In this document: positions 10,225-17,845 of the stretch, in pieces
How positions within the stretch are numbered: position 1 is the first letter of the stretch
How the letters are laid out: every line of letters begins with the position of its first letter
From: an uncultured Alphaproteobacteria bacterium
GTDB lineage: Bacteria; Pseudomonadota; Alphaproteobacteria; RF32; CAG-239
DNA: 64,000 bases
Assembly: GCA_934277545.1 (NCBI GenBank)
Contig: CAKQUG010000008.1
Location: 1-64,000 of the forward strand
Direction of reading: 5' to 3'
Notes under the pieces: model-generated
What the model saw: the letters and a program-made list of their open reading frames with translations, nothing else
Database searches by the model: none
Told to the model about the DNA's origin: nothing
Made by a program: the position numbers and the translations under genes

Positions 10225-10309
10225 AATGTTTTTGATTTAAGTTATACAAAAAGAAATAAACTCAAAACAAGCCCGATTGCAAACTAATTTACATATAGGA
10301 CTAAATAAT

Positions 10310-10376
10310 AGAAATCATAATTTTTTGACAAGTCGTAATTTGACATATTTACGACAAAATGTCAAGTATTTTACAC
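10310..10376 (-). promoter_or_regulatory. Intergenic block with TTGACAT inverted repeat (copy 1)
   Basis: Contains arms TTGACAT (10340-10346) and ATGTCAA (10359-10365) separated by 12 bp. The same arms and spacing occur at 11046-11071. Probably promoter/operator of the prohibitin-like gene. A possible minus-strand promoter (TTGTCA, 15 bp, TATTAT) lies next to it. Confidence 0.45.
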
Positions 10377-10377
10377 A

Positions 10378-10418
10378 AAAAAAGACTGTGTTTTTTATAA
10401 CACAGTCTTTTTTTTGTG
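10378..10418 (-). terminator. Terminator after the 171-aa gene
   Basis: Stem aaaagactgtgtt / aacacagtctttt with A and T runs, directly downstream of the stop at 10424. A decayed copy lies at 11083-11118. Confidence 0.85.
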
Positions 10419-10423
10419 CTTAG

Positions 10424-10939
10424 TTACTTCTTTGCATTGTCTTTATTGATATCATCATCAAATTCAGGCGTATACTCCGTCTCTTTATTTGCATAAGTCA
10501 ATTTACGAACCTTATCGCCTTCTTTGGTCAGCATCCATTCTGTATCATAATCTTTATCAACTTTAATGGTATGCCCATCTGAAAACTTAACATATTTATA
10601 TCCATGACCTTTGCCATCATCTTTAACATTTGAGATAGTCAGCACAACTTCTTTAAGCGGAGGCTCATTTTCTATCTTATTCAAATGATCAGAACCTACA
10701 ATCACTAAGATAAAGAGAAGAACTACAAGCACCATCCCTCCCGTTGTCAAGATTAACGCATTACCATCGCAGTGTTCGCAATCATGCTTGCAATGTTTTA
10801 AGTCATGCATAGCATGCTTAACAAAAGAATCTTCACTGTCTTTTTTCTTAATTTTCTGCTTGCCGAAGAAAGACTTTAACTCACTTTTATAAGCAATCGC
10901 TAAAATAACAACGACTGCTGCAATGCTAAAATACAACAT
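10424..10939 (-). CDS. Small membrane protein, paralogue of the 141-aa protein at 8880
   Basis: 171 residues: N-terminal helix (MLYFSIAAVVVILAIAY), a cytoplasmic-looking Lys/Asp/His/Cys-rich insert (KHAMHDLKHCKHDCEHCDGN), a second membrane helix (LILTTGGMVLVVLLFILVIV) and a C-terminal domain with KFSDGHTIKVDKD and KEGDKVRKL...YTPEFDDDI. The His/Cys insert could bind metal; it is absent from the paralogue. The leader before the ATG (gtttaacctttaaaa) is shared with the paralogue, so the duplication included the 5' region. Function unknown. Confidence 0.75.
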   Translation of the reverse strand: MLYFSIAAVVVILAIAYKSELKSFFGKQKIKKKDSEDSFVKHAMHDLKHCKHDCEHCDGNALILTTGGMVLVVLLFILVIVGSDHLNKIENEPPLKEVVLTISNVKDDGKGHGYKYVKFSDGHTIKVDKDYDTEWMLTKEGDKVRKLTYANKETEYTPEFDDDINKDNAKK

Positions 10940-11019
10940 ATTAAATAAATTTTAAAGGTTAAACAATAAACTGCAACTAATCAGTAACTTCTTTTATATC
11001 TAAGCCTGAATAATACTCA

Positions 11020-11120
11020 TCATAATTTTTTTGATAAATCATAAATTGACATATTTATGACAAAATGTCAAGTATTTTACACAAAAAAAGACCATGTTTT
11101 TTATAACATAGCCTTCTTTG
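11020..11120 (-). promoter_or_regulatory. Intergenic block with TTGACAT inverted repeat (copy 2)
   Basis: About 100 bp closely similar to 10300-10418. Arms TTGACAT (11046-11052) and ATGTCAA (11065-11071) are conserved exactly, with 12 bp between. A minus-strand TTATCA-16-TATTAT promoter candidate follows. The adjacent hairpin (11083-11118) is a weaker version of the terminator at 10378 and serves the gene ending at 11127. Confidence 0.45.
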
Positions 11121-11126
11121 ATTTTT

Positions 11127-12008
11127 TTATATTTTCGTTTTTTTGCAATAACCAACCTGCTGCAGACGAAACATAATTTCCTCGTCGGCTTTTTTGAGTT
11201 CTGCCGCATCGGAACCGCTTTCTTTCAGCAAACCGGAATAAGCATCTAAAATCAACTGCATATCATTTGCCGGAATATTACACTCCACACTATAATCTTT
11301 AAAGCTGTCATTCATACTTAGTTGATTCAGCAAACGAATGGTACAGCCCCCCTTTTCCACCTTAGAAGTAAGTCCCTTGGTTATAGCAATATCGTTATTG
11401 GTGCGGCGGTGTAAATATGCGTTATGTCCGCTGCCGCTTTTACTGCACAAATTAAGTTCTTGCAGCAAGCCTGCATATTCATATTGCGGTTGATATGTTG
11501 TAATGTCATTATTTATGAGCAACTGTCTAATATCTGTCATACTATGAATATTCGGCAGTAATTCAGTCGGAACAGACAGTACAAAATCATCATAGCGAAG
11601 CTGACATTTACCATTTACTTTTCCTACAACCTCAATTTCTTCAAATCCGGCTAAATTCTGCCATTCTCTTGCCGATTGACACTGATACAGCGCACCCATA
11701 AAATCTGCCGAAAAATTACTCGGGTTCGGAGCATATTCCACCGGTTTCGGTTCAGGTTCAGGTTCAGGTTCAGATTCAGGCTCTTGTTCCGCTGTTTCTG
11801 ACGCATTTTCATCATCTGCCGCAGGAGTTTCAGTATTGTCTGCATTATCTGAATTTATATTTTCATCTTCCTCATCAGTTAAATAAGCACTCTCTTCATC
11901 AATCGCCGAATTTTCCGTTCCGGTTTTAGGCTCTTCCATTAACAACGGTTCGGCAAACGCCGGAAACGTTAGCATAAAAGCAAGTAAAATAACCAAATGT
12001 TTTTTCAT
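11127..12008 (-). CDS. Secreted acidic protein with Glu-Pro spacer
   Basis: 293 residues. Signal peptide MKKHLVILLAFMLTFPAFA with an AFA cleavage site, then a low-complexity acidic stretch and a Glu-Pro repeat (about residues 75-90, EPEPEPEPKP), then a ~190-residue C-terminal domain with four or more Cys (QCQSA, NGKCQLR, LNLCSKS, GGCTIR). The EP repeat is typical of rigid periplasmic spacers. The C-terminal domain looks internally related (CQ..., RQ/NL) but I do not recognise it. Good Shine-Dalgarno (AGGAAG). It follows hydE by 23 bp and may be co-transcribed. Confidence 0.75.
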   Translation of the reverse strand: MKKHLVILLAFMLTFPAFAEPLLMEEPKTGTENSAIDEESAYLTDEEDENINSDNADNTETPAADDENASETAEQEPESEPEPEPEPKPVEYAPNPSNFSADFMGALYQCQSAREWQNLAGFEEIEVVGKVNGKCQLRYDDFVLSVPTELLPNIHSMTDIRQLLINNDITTYQPQYEYAGLLQELNLCSKSGSGHNAYLHRRTNNDIAITKGLTSKVEKGGCTIRLLNQLSMNDSFKDYSVECNIPANDMQLILDAYSGLLKESGSDAAELKKADEEIMFRLQQVGYCKKTKI

Positions 12009-12031
12009 TTAAACTTCCTTTCATCATTATT

Positions 12032-13033
12032 TTACAACAATTTTGTTTTATGACTGCCATAGCTCTGCCCTATGGTTCGTCCTATACTCATAATTTTCAG
12101 CCCGATACAGCTGCGGCAATGCGCCGGCGTATCGTTAACACAAATTTTTCCGGGATATAATTCATACAATTTACGATATTCACCTTCGGTAATATTCGGC
12201 ATAACCACATTGGCTCCGCTTTGCAAAGCCTTAATACGCCCCTGCGGGTGCAAACTTTCCATAGCGGTGGTCGCCGGAATATTGATGTCCGGCAGCATAA
12301 TCCGCATTAAAGCCATTGTCCGCAAGGCTAAATCCAAAGTTCCTCCGGCGGTGTCTTTCAGCGGTGTTTGCTGATGTGGAATAAACGGACCTATACCGGC
12401 CATATCAACCTCCAATTTCTGCATAAACAGCAAATCGTCGGCTATAGATTCCACACTTTGTCCCGGCAACCCCACCATACTGCCCGAACCGAGTTCATAG
12501 CCCAGCTCTTTCAGCATTAACAGACATTCATAGCGGTACTGCCAGCTCATAGCGGGGTCAAGTCTATGATATAAGTCTTTATCGGTTGTTTCTATACGCA
12601 TTAAATAGCGGTCGGCACCGGCGTTGCGAAAATCTTTATATTCTTCATATTTACGTTCGCCTAAACTAAGCGTAACAGCCACGTCAAACTTTTTAATTGT
12701 TTCAATAATTCGGCACATTCTGCCAGTGTCATAATACATATCTTCGCCCGACTGCATAACAATGGTTTTGAAGCCCAACTCGGTGCCGCGGCGCGCTGTT
12801 TCTATAAGCTCGTCTTCACTCATCCGATAGCGCTGCAGCAGTTTGTTATCACGGCGAATACCGCAATACAGACAGTTGTTACGGCAAATATTGGAAAACT
12901 CAATAAGCCCGCGCAAATGCACTTCGTCTCCGACATTATCATGGCGAACCTTGTCGGCTTCCCGCAACAATTTTTCCTGTCCGACATCGTCTTTTAACCG
13001 ACGCACGATTTCTTCTTTATTTAATTTTGTCAT
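12032..13033 (-). CDS. hydE: [FeFe]-hydrogenase maturase HydE (radical SAM)
   Basis: 333 residues, the usual length for HydE. The radical SAM cluster motif CX3CX2C is at C50, C54 and C57 (CRNNCLYCG). Other family features are the EFSNICRNNCLYCGIRRDN region, the GE-D motif (QSGED), GSGSMVGLPGQ and the conserved C-terminal TPAHCRSC segment. HydE acts with HydF and HydG to build the di-iron subcluster of the H-cluster. It processes the cysteine-bound iron product of HydG. HydG is at 41168-42598; HydF and the hydrogenase are not in the window. It starts without a clear Shine-Dalgarno. BioB/PylB-like proteins share this fold, but the sequence fits HydE best. Confidence 0.93.
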   Translation of the reverse strand: MTKLNKEEIVRRLKDDVGQEKLLREADKVRHDNVGDEVHLRGLIEFSNICRNNCLYCGIRRDNKLLQRYRMSEDELIETARRGTELGFKTIVMQSGEDMYYDTGRMCRIIETIKKFDVAVTLSLGERKYEEYKDFRNAGADRYLMRIETTDKDLYHRLDPAMSWQYRYECLLMLKELGYELGSGSMVGLPGQSVESIADDLLFMQKLEVDMAGIGPFIPHQQTPLKDTAGGTLDLALRTMALMRIMLPDINIPATTAMESLHPQGRIKALQSGANVVMPNITEGEYRKLYELYPGKICVNDTPAHCRSCIGLKIMSIGRTIGQSYGSHKTKLL

Positions 13034-13046
13034 ACATTTAACATAG

Positions 13047-13082
13047 CAAAAAGCCGATAAAACACAAGTTATTTTACCGACT
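13047..13082 (-). terminator. Likely terminator after the P-type ATPase
   Basis: Minus-strand stem GTCGGTAAAA / TTTTATCGGC (two G-U pairs) followed by TTTTTG, just downstream of the stop at 13088. Confidence 0.5.
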
Positions 13083-13087
13083 TATCC

Positions 13088-14935
13088 TTATTTATAAAAC
13101 CTTAAAGCCCGCATGGCGTTAAGAATGGAAATTACCGATACTCCGACATCGGCAAACACCGCCGCCCAAATAGAGGCGTATCCGGCAGCGCCGAGTCCAA
13201 GCACTGCAAATTTCACAGCTAAAATAAACACCACGTTTTCATGTACCAGGCGCAAAGTTTTTTTAGAAATTTCAATCGCTTTGGCAATTTTTAACGGCTC
13301 GTCGGTCATAATAACCACATCCGCCGCCTCAATAGCCGCGTCCGAGCCAAGCCCGCCCATGGCTACACCTATATCCGAGCGCGCTAAAACCGGCGCGTCG
13401 TTAATGCCGTCGCCCACAAACAATACCTTGCCTTTCGGCGTTTTAACCGACAGCAGTTCTTCAAATTTCCGCACCTTATCCGCCGGCAATAATTCGGCAT
13501 AAAACTTATCTAAACCTAATTTTTCGGCCACTTTCCGCGCCGTACTTTCGCGGTCGCCGGTCAGCATAACAGTTTGCGCCACGCCTAATGTTTTCAGCTG
13601 ACGCAAAGCCGGTTCGGCATCTTGTTTTATTTCGTCTTCAATCAACAAACACCCTTGATATTGCCCGCTTTTCAAAACATGAATCACCGTTCCTACAGTT
13701 TTAATTTGCGGAACCTTAAAGCCTTTGTCTTTCAGCATTTGCACGTTTCCGAGCACAATTTCATGCCCATCCAGCTTTCCACACAAACCTTTGCCGAAAC
13801 AATCTTTAATTTCTGACACGCGCGGCAATTCAATTTTTTTACCGTAAGCCTGTTTAATTGAAACTGCAATCGGATGTAAAGAATAGGCTTCCATATAAGC
13901 TGCGGTTTCTAATAATTCTTCTGGCGAAACACCGTGTTCCGGCTTGATTTCGGTTACAGCAAACACGCCTTTGGTTAAAGTGCCGGTCTTGTCAAAAACC
14001 ACGGTTTCCGCCTGCGCCAAAGCCTCAAGGTAATTGCTGCCTTTTATTAACACACCGCACTTAGACGCCGCTCCGATACCTCCAAAAAAGCTGAGCGGCA
14101 CGGAAATAACCAAAGCGCACGGACAGGAAATTACTAAAAATGTAATCGCGCGGTATACCCAAACTTGCAAAGGCTCGGCAAACAGCAATGGCGGAATAAA
14201 AGCCAGCAGCATCGCAACAATTACCACCGACGGTGTATACCAATGAGAAAACTTTGTTATAAAGTTTTCGACATCAGCTTTTTTAGAAGAGGCGTTTTCC
14301 ACCAAATCTAAAATTTTCGCCACGGTCGATTCCGCATATACGCCGGTAGTTTTTACCTGCAGCACTCCACCTAAATTTATAGCTCCGCTTAAAACAGTGT
14401 CGCCGGATTTTACTTCCCGCGGTAAAGACTCCCCGGTTAAAGAAGATGTATCCAAACTTGAACAACCGTTAACAATTACTCCGTCCAAAGGCACTTTTTC
14501 GCCGGAACGAATTTCTATGACACTGTCTTTTTTTACTTCTTCCGGACTGACTTCAAGCCATTCTCCGTTTTTTTGCACACGAGCAAAATCGGGGCGAATA
14601 TCCATAAGCGCGGCAATGGATTTGCGCGAACGATTTACGGCATAGCTTTGGAAAAATTCGCCTATCTGAAAAAACAGCATAACCGCCACGGCTTCGGGAT
14701 ATTCTCCAAGCGCGACAGCTCCAAACGTGGCAACGGTCATTAAAAAATTTTCATCAAAAACTTCGCCGTTGCGAATATTATAAAAGGCTTTTTTAATAAT
14801 AGGCAGACCGACTATCAAATAAGACAAAGCAAAACCAGCCAATTTCACGACTTGGGGCATTGGCAACATAGCTGCTGCAAATAATGCCGTCGCCAACAAA
14901 ATTTTATGCAAATCTCTGCGTAATTTTTTAGTCAT
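13088..14935 (-). CDS. Heavy-metal P1B-type ATPase (Zn/Cd/Pb type)
   Basis: Membrane pump that exports soft divalent metals. It has the phosphorylation motif DKTGTLT, the transmembrane CPC motif (ISCPCALVISVP), TGES, an HP locus (SLHPIAVSI) and the hinge GDGINDAPVLA. About six to eight membrane helices are visible. CPC with an N-terminal DCAVC-type HMA partner fits the ZntA/CadA group. I start it at 14935 (MTKKLRRD), which has a Shine-Dalgarno GAGGGGG, giving 615 residues; the longer in-frame start at 14968 would overlap the upstream gene. It lacks its own N-terminal HMA domain because that is encoded as a separate protein 14 bp upstream. Expression is probably driven by the promoter/operator at 15184-15236. 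Confidence 0.92.
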   Translation of the reverse strand: MTKKLRRDLHKILLATALFAAAMLPMPQVVKLAGFALSYLIVGLPIIKKAFYNIRNGEVFDENFLMTVATFGAVALGEYPEAVAVMLFFQIGEFFQSYAVNRSRKSIAALMDIRPDFARVQKNGEWLEVSPEEVKKDSVIEIRSGEKVPLDGVIVNGCSSLDTSSLTGESLPREVKSGDTVLSGAINLGGVLQVKTTGVYAESTVAKILDLVENASSKKADVENFITKFSHWYTPSVVIVAMLLAFIPPLLFAEPLQVWVYRAITFLVISCPCALVISVPLSFFGGIGAASKCGVLIKGSNYLEALAQAETVVFDKTGTLTKGVFAVTEIKPEHGVSPEELLETAAYMEAYSLHPIAVSIKQAYGKKIELPRVSEIKDCFGKGLCGKLDGHEIVLGNVQMLKDKGFKVPQIKTVGTVIHVLKSGQYQGCLLIEDEIKQDAEPALRQLKTLGVAQTVMLTGDRESTARKVAEKLGLDKFYAELLPADKVRKFEELLSVKTPKGKVLFVGDGINDAPVLARSDIGVAMGGLGSDAAIEAADVVIMTDEPLKIAKAIEISKKTLRLVHENVVFILAVKFAVLGLGAAGYASIWAAVFADVGVSVISILNAMRALRFYK

Positions 14936-14949
14936 ATCCCCCTCGCCCG

Positions 14950-15165
14950 TTATAAAACCACTGTACAATCCGGCTCGATTTTTGCCACCACTTTAACAAC
15001 TTTTTTCATCAGCTCGTTAATATCCTGATTTGTTTCAATCGTCATTTTCTGAGTCATAAAGTTAACACTGACCTTATCCACTCCCTCCACTTCTTTAACG
15101 GCCGCTTCTATTTTGGCGGCGCAAACCGCACAATCCAAATCTTCCAACTCATACACTTTTTTCAT
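14950..15165 (-). CDS. Stand-alone HMA metal-binding domain protein
   Basis: 71 residues forming one HMA domain: MKKVYELEDLDCAVCAAKIE with the metal-binding CxxC (C13 and C16), then the expected beta-alpha-beta pattern ending EPDCTVVL. In most ZntA/CadA pumps this domain is fused to the ATPase N-terminus; here it is a separate gene ending 14 bp before it. It probably delivers metal to the pump or acts as its regulatory domain in trans. Good Shine-Dalgarno (GAGAGG). It is the first gene of the operon. Confidence 0.9.
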   Translation of the reverse strand: MKKVYELEDLDCAVCAAKIEAAVKEVEGVDKVSVNFMTQKMTIETNQDINELMKKVVKVVAKIEPDCTVVL

Positions 15166-15183
15166 TTTTTCCTCTCTGCTTTA

Positions 15184-15236
15184 CTTAAACGATTAAATAT
15201 ATGTTTAATTGTATAGTAAAAAAGCTCGGTTGTCAA
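15184..15236 (-). promoter_or_regulatory. Strong promoter with ArsR/SmtB-like operator for the metal-export operon
   Basis: Minus strand: TTGACA (15236-15231), 17-bp spacer, TACAAT (15213-15208). Immediately downstream and touching the -10 is an AT-rich imperfect inverted repeat (TTAAAC ... GTTTAA; ATTAAACATATATTTAAT) of the size and position of ArsR/SmtB/CadC operators. An ArsR-family gene is at 29060-29413. Confidence 0.65.
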
Positions 15237-15265
15237 GACTATATTTAAAGCATATTTTTTATAGC

Positions 15266-15300
15266 AAAAACACCGCTGATTAAAAAATCGGCGGTGTCTT
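15266..15300 (-). terminator. Terminator after the DUF5662-like gene
   Basis: Stem acaccgctgatt / aatcggcggtgt with a T-run on the minus strand, just past the stop at 15308. Confidence 0.85.
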
Positions 15301-15307
15301 TGATTAG

Positions 15308-16234
15308 TTAAGCCTCTAAAAACGGATTATTGATTATCTGCTTATAATCGTGAACAAACTCCGTATTTATGGCTTTAGGACTGAATTTTTGCGCAGTTTG
15401 AGTAAAAATCTGATTTTTACGGTGCAAAACTTCAACACATTTTTGCAGGTTGATTTTTTGTTTGCGGCGCTTTGCCAAATACTCAAGCGTTTTCAAGAAC
15501 AAATCAACCGGTTTCATCAGCGTGAAATTCGCCGGAATATCCTCCAAAATGCGTGAAAATGAAATGTTTCGTTCTTTCATCAACGCAATGTTTTCATCAA
15601 GCCCCTGAACCACACTGGTTATAATGCGGCACGTTTTGTTATAAGCGGCTTCATTTGAGGCGTCGCGCGGCAATTCATCAAAAAGCGATGATGTGTATTC
15701 CGCAAAAGGTTGCGTATTAACCTTGTCGCCAAACAGATAAGCCTCGTATTTTTGCTTGCGCGCTTCATCCAAATCGGCAATTTCCGGCTGGACAGCTTCA
15801 ACATCAACCGCCAGACACACCGGCAGCATAAGCGGTAGTTTGTCGCGATAAAAATGCAACAAGGTGGCAAACGCGTTCAGCGGCTTATCAGGCTTTGTTA
15901 ACGCAGCGCAATCCCAGTCAATATAAGTTTGCAGCAGTTGCTTTACCTTATATTGCGGATAGTCAACATGGTGCGATTGGTGCCTACGGTGGAAAGATTG
16001 GATTTGCTTTTCGTTCATCCACGGCAGCAGATATAAAACCAATTTGTCGCAGTCATGCAGCCAACCACTCAGTGAACAGCCGCCGGTAAGTTCGCGCTCT
16101 TTTTCCAAAAACGCCAGCTTGTGCTCAAGCGTATAGGCAATAGACGGAATTCGCCAGGGACCGTTTGGATTCCAACGATTACTGACTTTGGTTAAAACTC
16201 GCCGAAACGGGGGATTTAAAAAATTTATAGCCAT
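15308..16234 (-). CDS. Hypothetical 308-aa protein with DUF5662-like His/Asp region
   Basis: The N-terminal third has a row of conserved-looking polar residues: H38, H60-D61-x-D63-K64 and H82, H85, H88-H89 (HDCDK then HRRHQSHHVDYP). This HxxDxxK...HHxxY pattern resembles DUF5662, a family of unknown function thought to be a metal-dependent HD-like fold. The remaining ~210 residues are helical, with no membrane segments or signal peptide. The gene is alone between its terminator and the divergent SOS promoter. No Shine-Dalgarno at the ATG. Family assignment is tentative. Confidence 0.6.
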   Translation of the reverse strand: MAINFLNPPFRRVLTKVSNRWNPNGPWRIPSIAYTLEHKLAFLEKERELTGGCSLSGWLHDCDKLVLYLLPWMNEKQIQSFHRRHQSHHVDYPQYKVKQLLQTYIDWDCAALTKPDKPLNAFATLLHFYRDKLPLMLPVCLAVDVEAVQPEIADLDEARKQKYEAYLFGDKVNTQPFAEYTSSLFDELPRDASNEAAYNKTCRIITSVVQGLDENIALMKERNISFSRILEDIPANFTLMKPVDLFLKTLEYLAKRRKQKINLQKCVEVLHRKNQIFTQTAQKFSPKAINTEFVHDYKQIINNPFLEA

Positions 16235-16343
16235 AATAAGAAAAATTAAAAATTACATATTGTCTGCAAGTATATAATATATTTATAAAAAGTCAACTGT
16301 TTTGTCTAAAGTTTCAGCTTGTGGAATAATCTGATAAGAGATA

Positions 16344-16388
16344 TTGACAATAATTCAACTTGTCTGTATTTTAGAACAAAAATAGAAC
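16344..16388 (+). promoter_or_regulatory. SOS promoter with alphaproteobacterial LexA box
   Basis: TTGACA (16344-16349), 17-bp spacer, TATTTT (16367-16372), then GAAC-N7-GAAC (16374-16388), the direct-repeat LexA site of alphaproteobacteria. It lies between the -10 and the polymerase start, where bound LexA would block transcription. Confidence 0.8.
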
Positions 16389-16400
16389 AATGAGGCAAAT

Positions 16401-17552
16401 ATGTCTACCATAGCATTAGTTGATTGCGATAGTTTTTTTGTTTCGTGCGAACAAGCGGATAACCCGAGTTTGCGCGGTAAAGCCGTATGCGTGGTTTCGG
16501 GCGGCAACGGCTGTGTGGTTTCGCGGTCGCGAGAAGCCAAACAGGCCGGCGTCAAAATGGGGCAACCTCTTTTTATGGCAAAAAAGGAATTTCAGCAGGT
16601 TATTTATGTTAACGGCCGGCACGAACGCTACAAAGAATATTCCGTCAAAGTTATGGCCTGTCTCAAAAATTTTACGCCGGATGTGGAAATTTGCTCTATT
16701 GATGAAGCCTATATGAATCTGCACGGGTTAGATAAGCTGTATAAAAAAGATTTTGCTTCTTTGGCCGCCGCTATCCGCCTGTCGGTTTGGCAAAACTGTC
16801 AAATTCCGGTGTCCATAGGCGTCAGCTCGTCCAAATTACTGGCAAAATTAGCCAGCGACAAAGCCAAAAGCAACGGAGGCGTCTATTTGATAGAATCAAC
16901 AGATTTACCGAAAGTCTTAAGAGAAACACAGCTGGAAGATGTCTGCGGTTTCGGGCGTCAGCATACGGCAAAAATGAAAATGTCCGGAATTTTTAACTGC
17001 CGGGAGTTTGTGGAACAAACGGACAGCTGGGTGCGGAAAAATTTAGGAATCAGCGGACTCAATTTGAAATATGAACTGCTTGGCTTTGCTGTAAACAAAC
17101 TGGAAACTTCTCACGGTTTGCCTAAATCCATCCAAAACACTTCGGCACTAAGTAAATTCACTTCTGACATTGATGTTTTGCGCTCGTCTTTAAAATATCA
17201 CGTTCACACCGCCGGTAAAAAACTGCGTGAATATAACTGTTTTTGCAAAAGTGTCGGCGTAATGCTGCGTACTAAAGACTTTAGAGTTTACAGCGATTAT
17301 ATAAAGCTGCCGCAGCCGACCAATGGCGAACGGGAACTGTTTTTGGCGGCGCAAAACCTCTTGCCGAAAATATATTTACCGAACACGCTTTACCGCAGCA
17401 CCGGTGTAATGTTGGAAAATTTATTGAGTGATAAAGATTTTCAACCGCTGTTGTTTGCCGAACCGGAATATAAAGATGATAAAATCAGCCGCGTTTTGGA
17501 TGAACTGGAACAAAAATTCGGCAAAGATGTGGTAAAAAACGGATTATTTTGA
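16401..17552 (+). CDS. Y-family translesion DNA polymerase (UmuC/DinB type)
   Basis: 383 residues. The catalytic carboxylates are visible: VDCDSFFVSCE at residues 8-18 and CSIDEAYMNLHG near residue 100. The little-finger/thumb HhH region follows (VCGFG, GISGLN). The VDCDSFFVSCE form is nearer to UmuC than to DinB, although it is shorter than E. coli UmuC (422). It bypasses damaged template bases during the SOS response. No umuD partner is adjacent. The upstream GAAC-N7-GAAC box directly supports LexA control. Start ATG at 16401 has GAGG six bases upstream. Confidence 0.9.
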   Translation: MSTIALVDCDSFFVSCEQADNPSLRGKAVCVVSGGNGCVVSRSREAKQAGVKMGQPLFMAKKEFQQVIYVNGRHERYKEYSVKVMACLKNFTPDVEICSIDEAYMNLHGLDKLYKKDFASLAAAIRLSVWQNCQIPVSIGVSSSKLLAKLASDKAKSNGGVYLIESTDLPKVLRETQLEDVCGFGRQHTAKMKMSGIFNCREFVEQTDSWVRKNLGISGLNLKYELLGFAVNKLETSHGLPKSIQNTSALSKFTSDIDVLRSSLKYHVHTAGKKLREYNCFCKSVGVMLRTKDFRVYSDYIKLPQPTNGERELFLAAQNLLPKIYLPNTLYRSTGVMLENLLSDKDFQPLLFAEPEYKDDKISRVLDELEQKFGKDVVKNGLF

Positions 17553-17575
17553 AATATACGCGTGTTCTTTTATGC

Positions 17576-17604
17576 TTTACATTTTTGTTTTTGCCCCTTA
17601 ATAT
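17576..17604 (+). promoter_or_regulatory. Predicted promoter of the phase-variable prepilin gene
   Basis: TTTACA (17576-17581), 17-bp spacer, TAATAT (17599-17604), followed by a Shine-Dalgarno (GAGGAAAG) and ATG at 17641. Confidence 0.55.
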
Positions 17605-17640
17605 ACATGTATCAATTAACCCAAAAATGAGGAAAGAAAG

Positions 17641-17703
17641 ATGAAAAATAAGCTATTCAAAGGTCTCTCTCTCTCTCTCTGCAAATCCTATATCTCTAAT
17701 TAG
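17641..17703 (+). other. Interrupted start of the prepilin leader (out of frame in this assembly)
   Basis: ATG at 17641 has a Shine-Dalgarno and a promoter upstream but reads only 20 codons (MKNKLFKGLSLSLCKSYISN) to TAG at 17701. The prepilin frame is open from 17645 onward without an ATG at its start. Gaining one CT unit (+2) or losing two (-4) in the tract at 17664-17680 would join this start to the pilin frame. Confidence 0.7.
17664..17680 (+). repeat. CT dinucleotide microsatellite at the prepilin start
   Basis: Seventeen alternating T/C bases, (TC)8T, eight codons after the ATG at 17641. The position is typical of phase-variation tracts. Confidence 0.9.
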
Positions 17704-17759
17704 AGGCACTTTTTTCGCCGTTGCAGAGGTATTTACAGAGTTTTACGCTAAAATCAGCA

Positions 17760-17824
17760 AACTGTCCCCTCGCCTGTTCAGACGTCATTATACAACCTCG
17801 CCCTTTGCTCGCAATGACGAAAGA
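17760..17824 (+). repeat. REP-like palindromic element within the prepilin leader
   Basis: Contains cgtcatt ... ctcgcaatgacga arms, the same element family as at 30585-30660 in the second prepilin gene. It is translated in the pilin frame (PFARNDERQGEVG). Confidence 0.55.
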
Positions 17825-17845
17825 CAAGGCGAAGTTGGTAGAAGC

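Noticed and set aside
14936..14968. Longer start of the P-type ATPase at 14968
   Set aside because: It would overlap the HMA gene and lacks a ribosome binding site, whereas 14935 has GAGGGGG just upstream.
12843..15870. Plus- and minus-strand secondary frames over hydE, the ATPase and the DUF5662-like gene
   Set aside because: All are shadows of well-supported genes and lack start signals.
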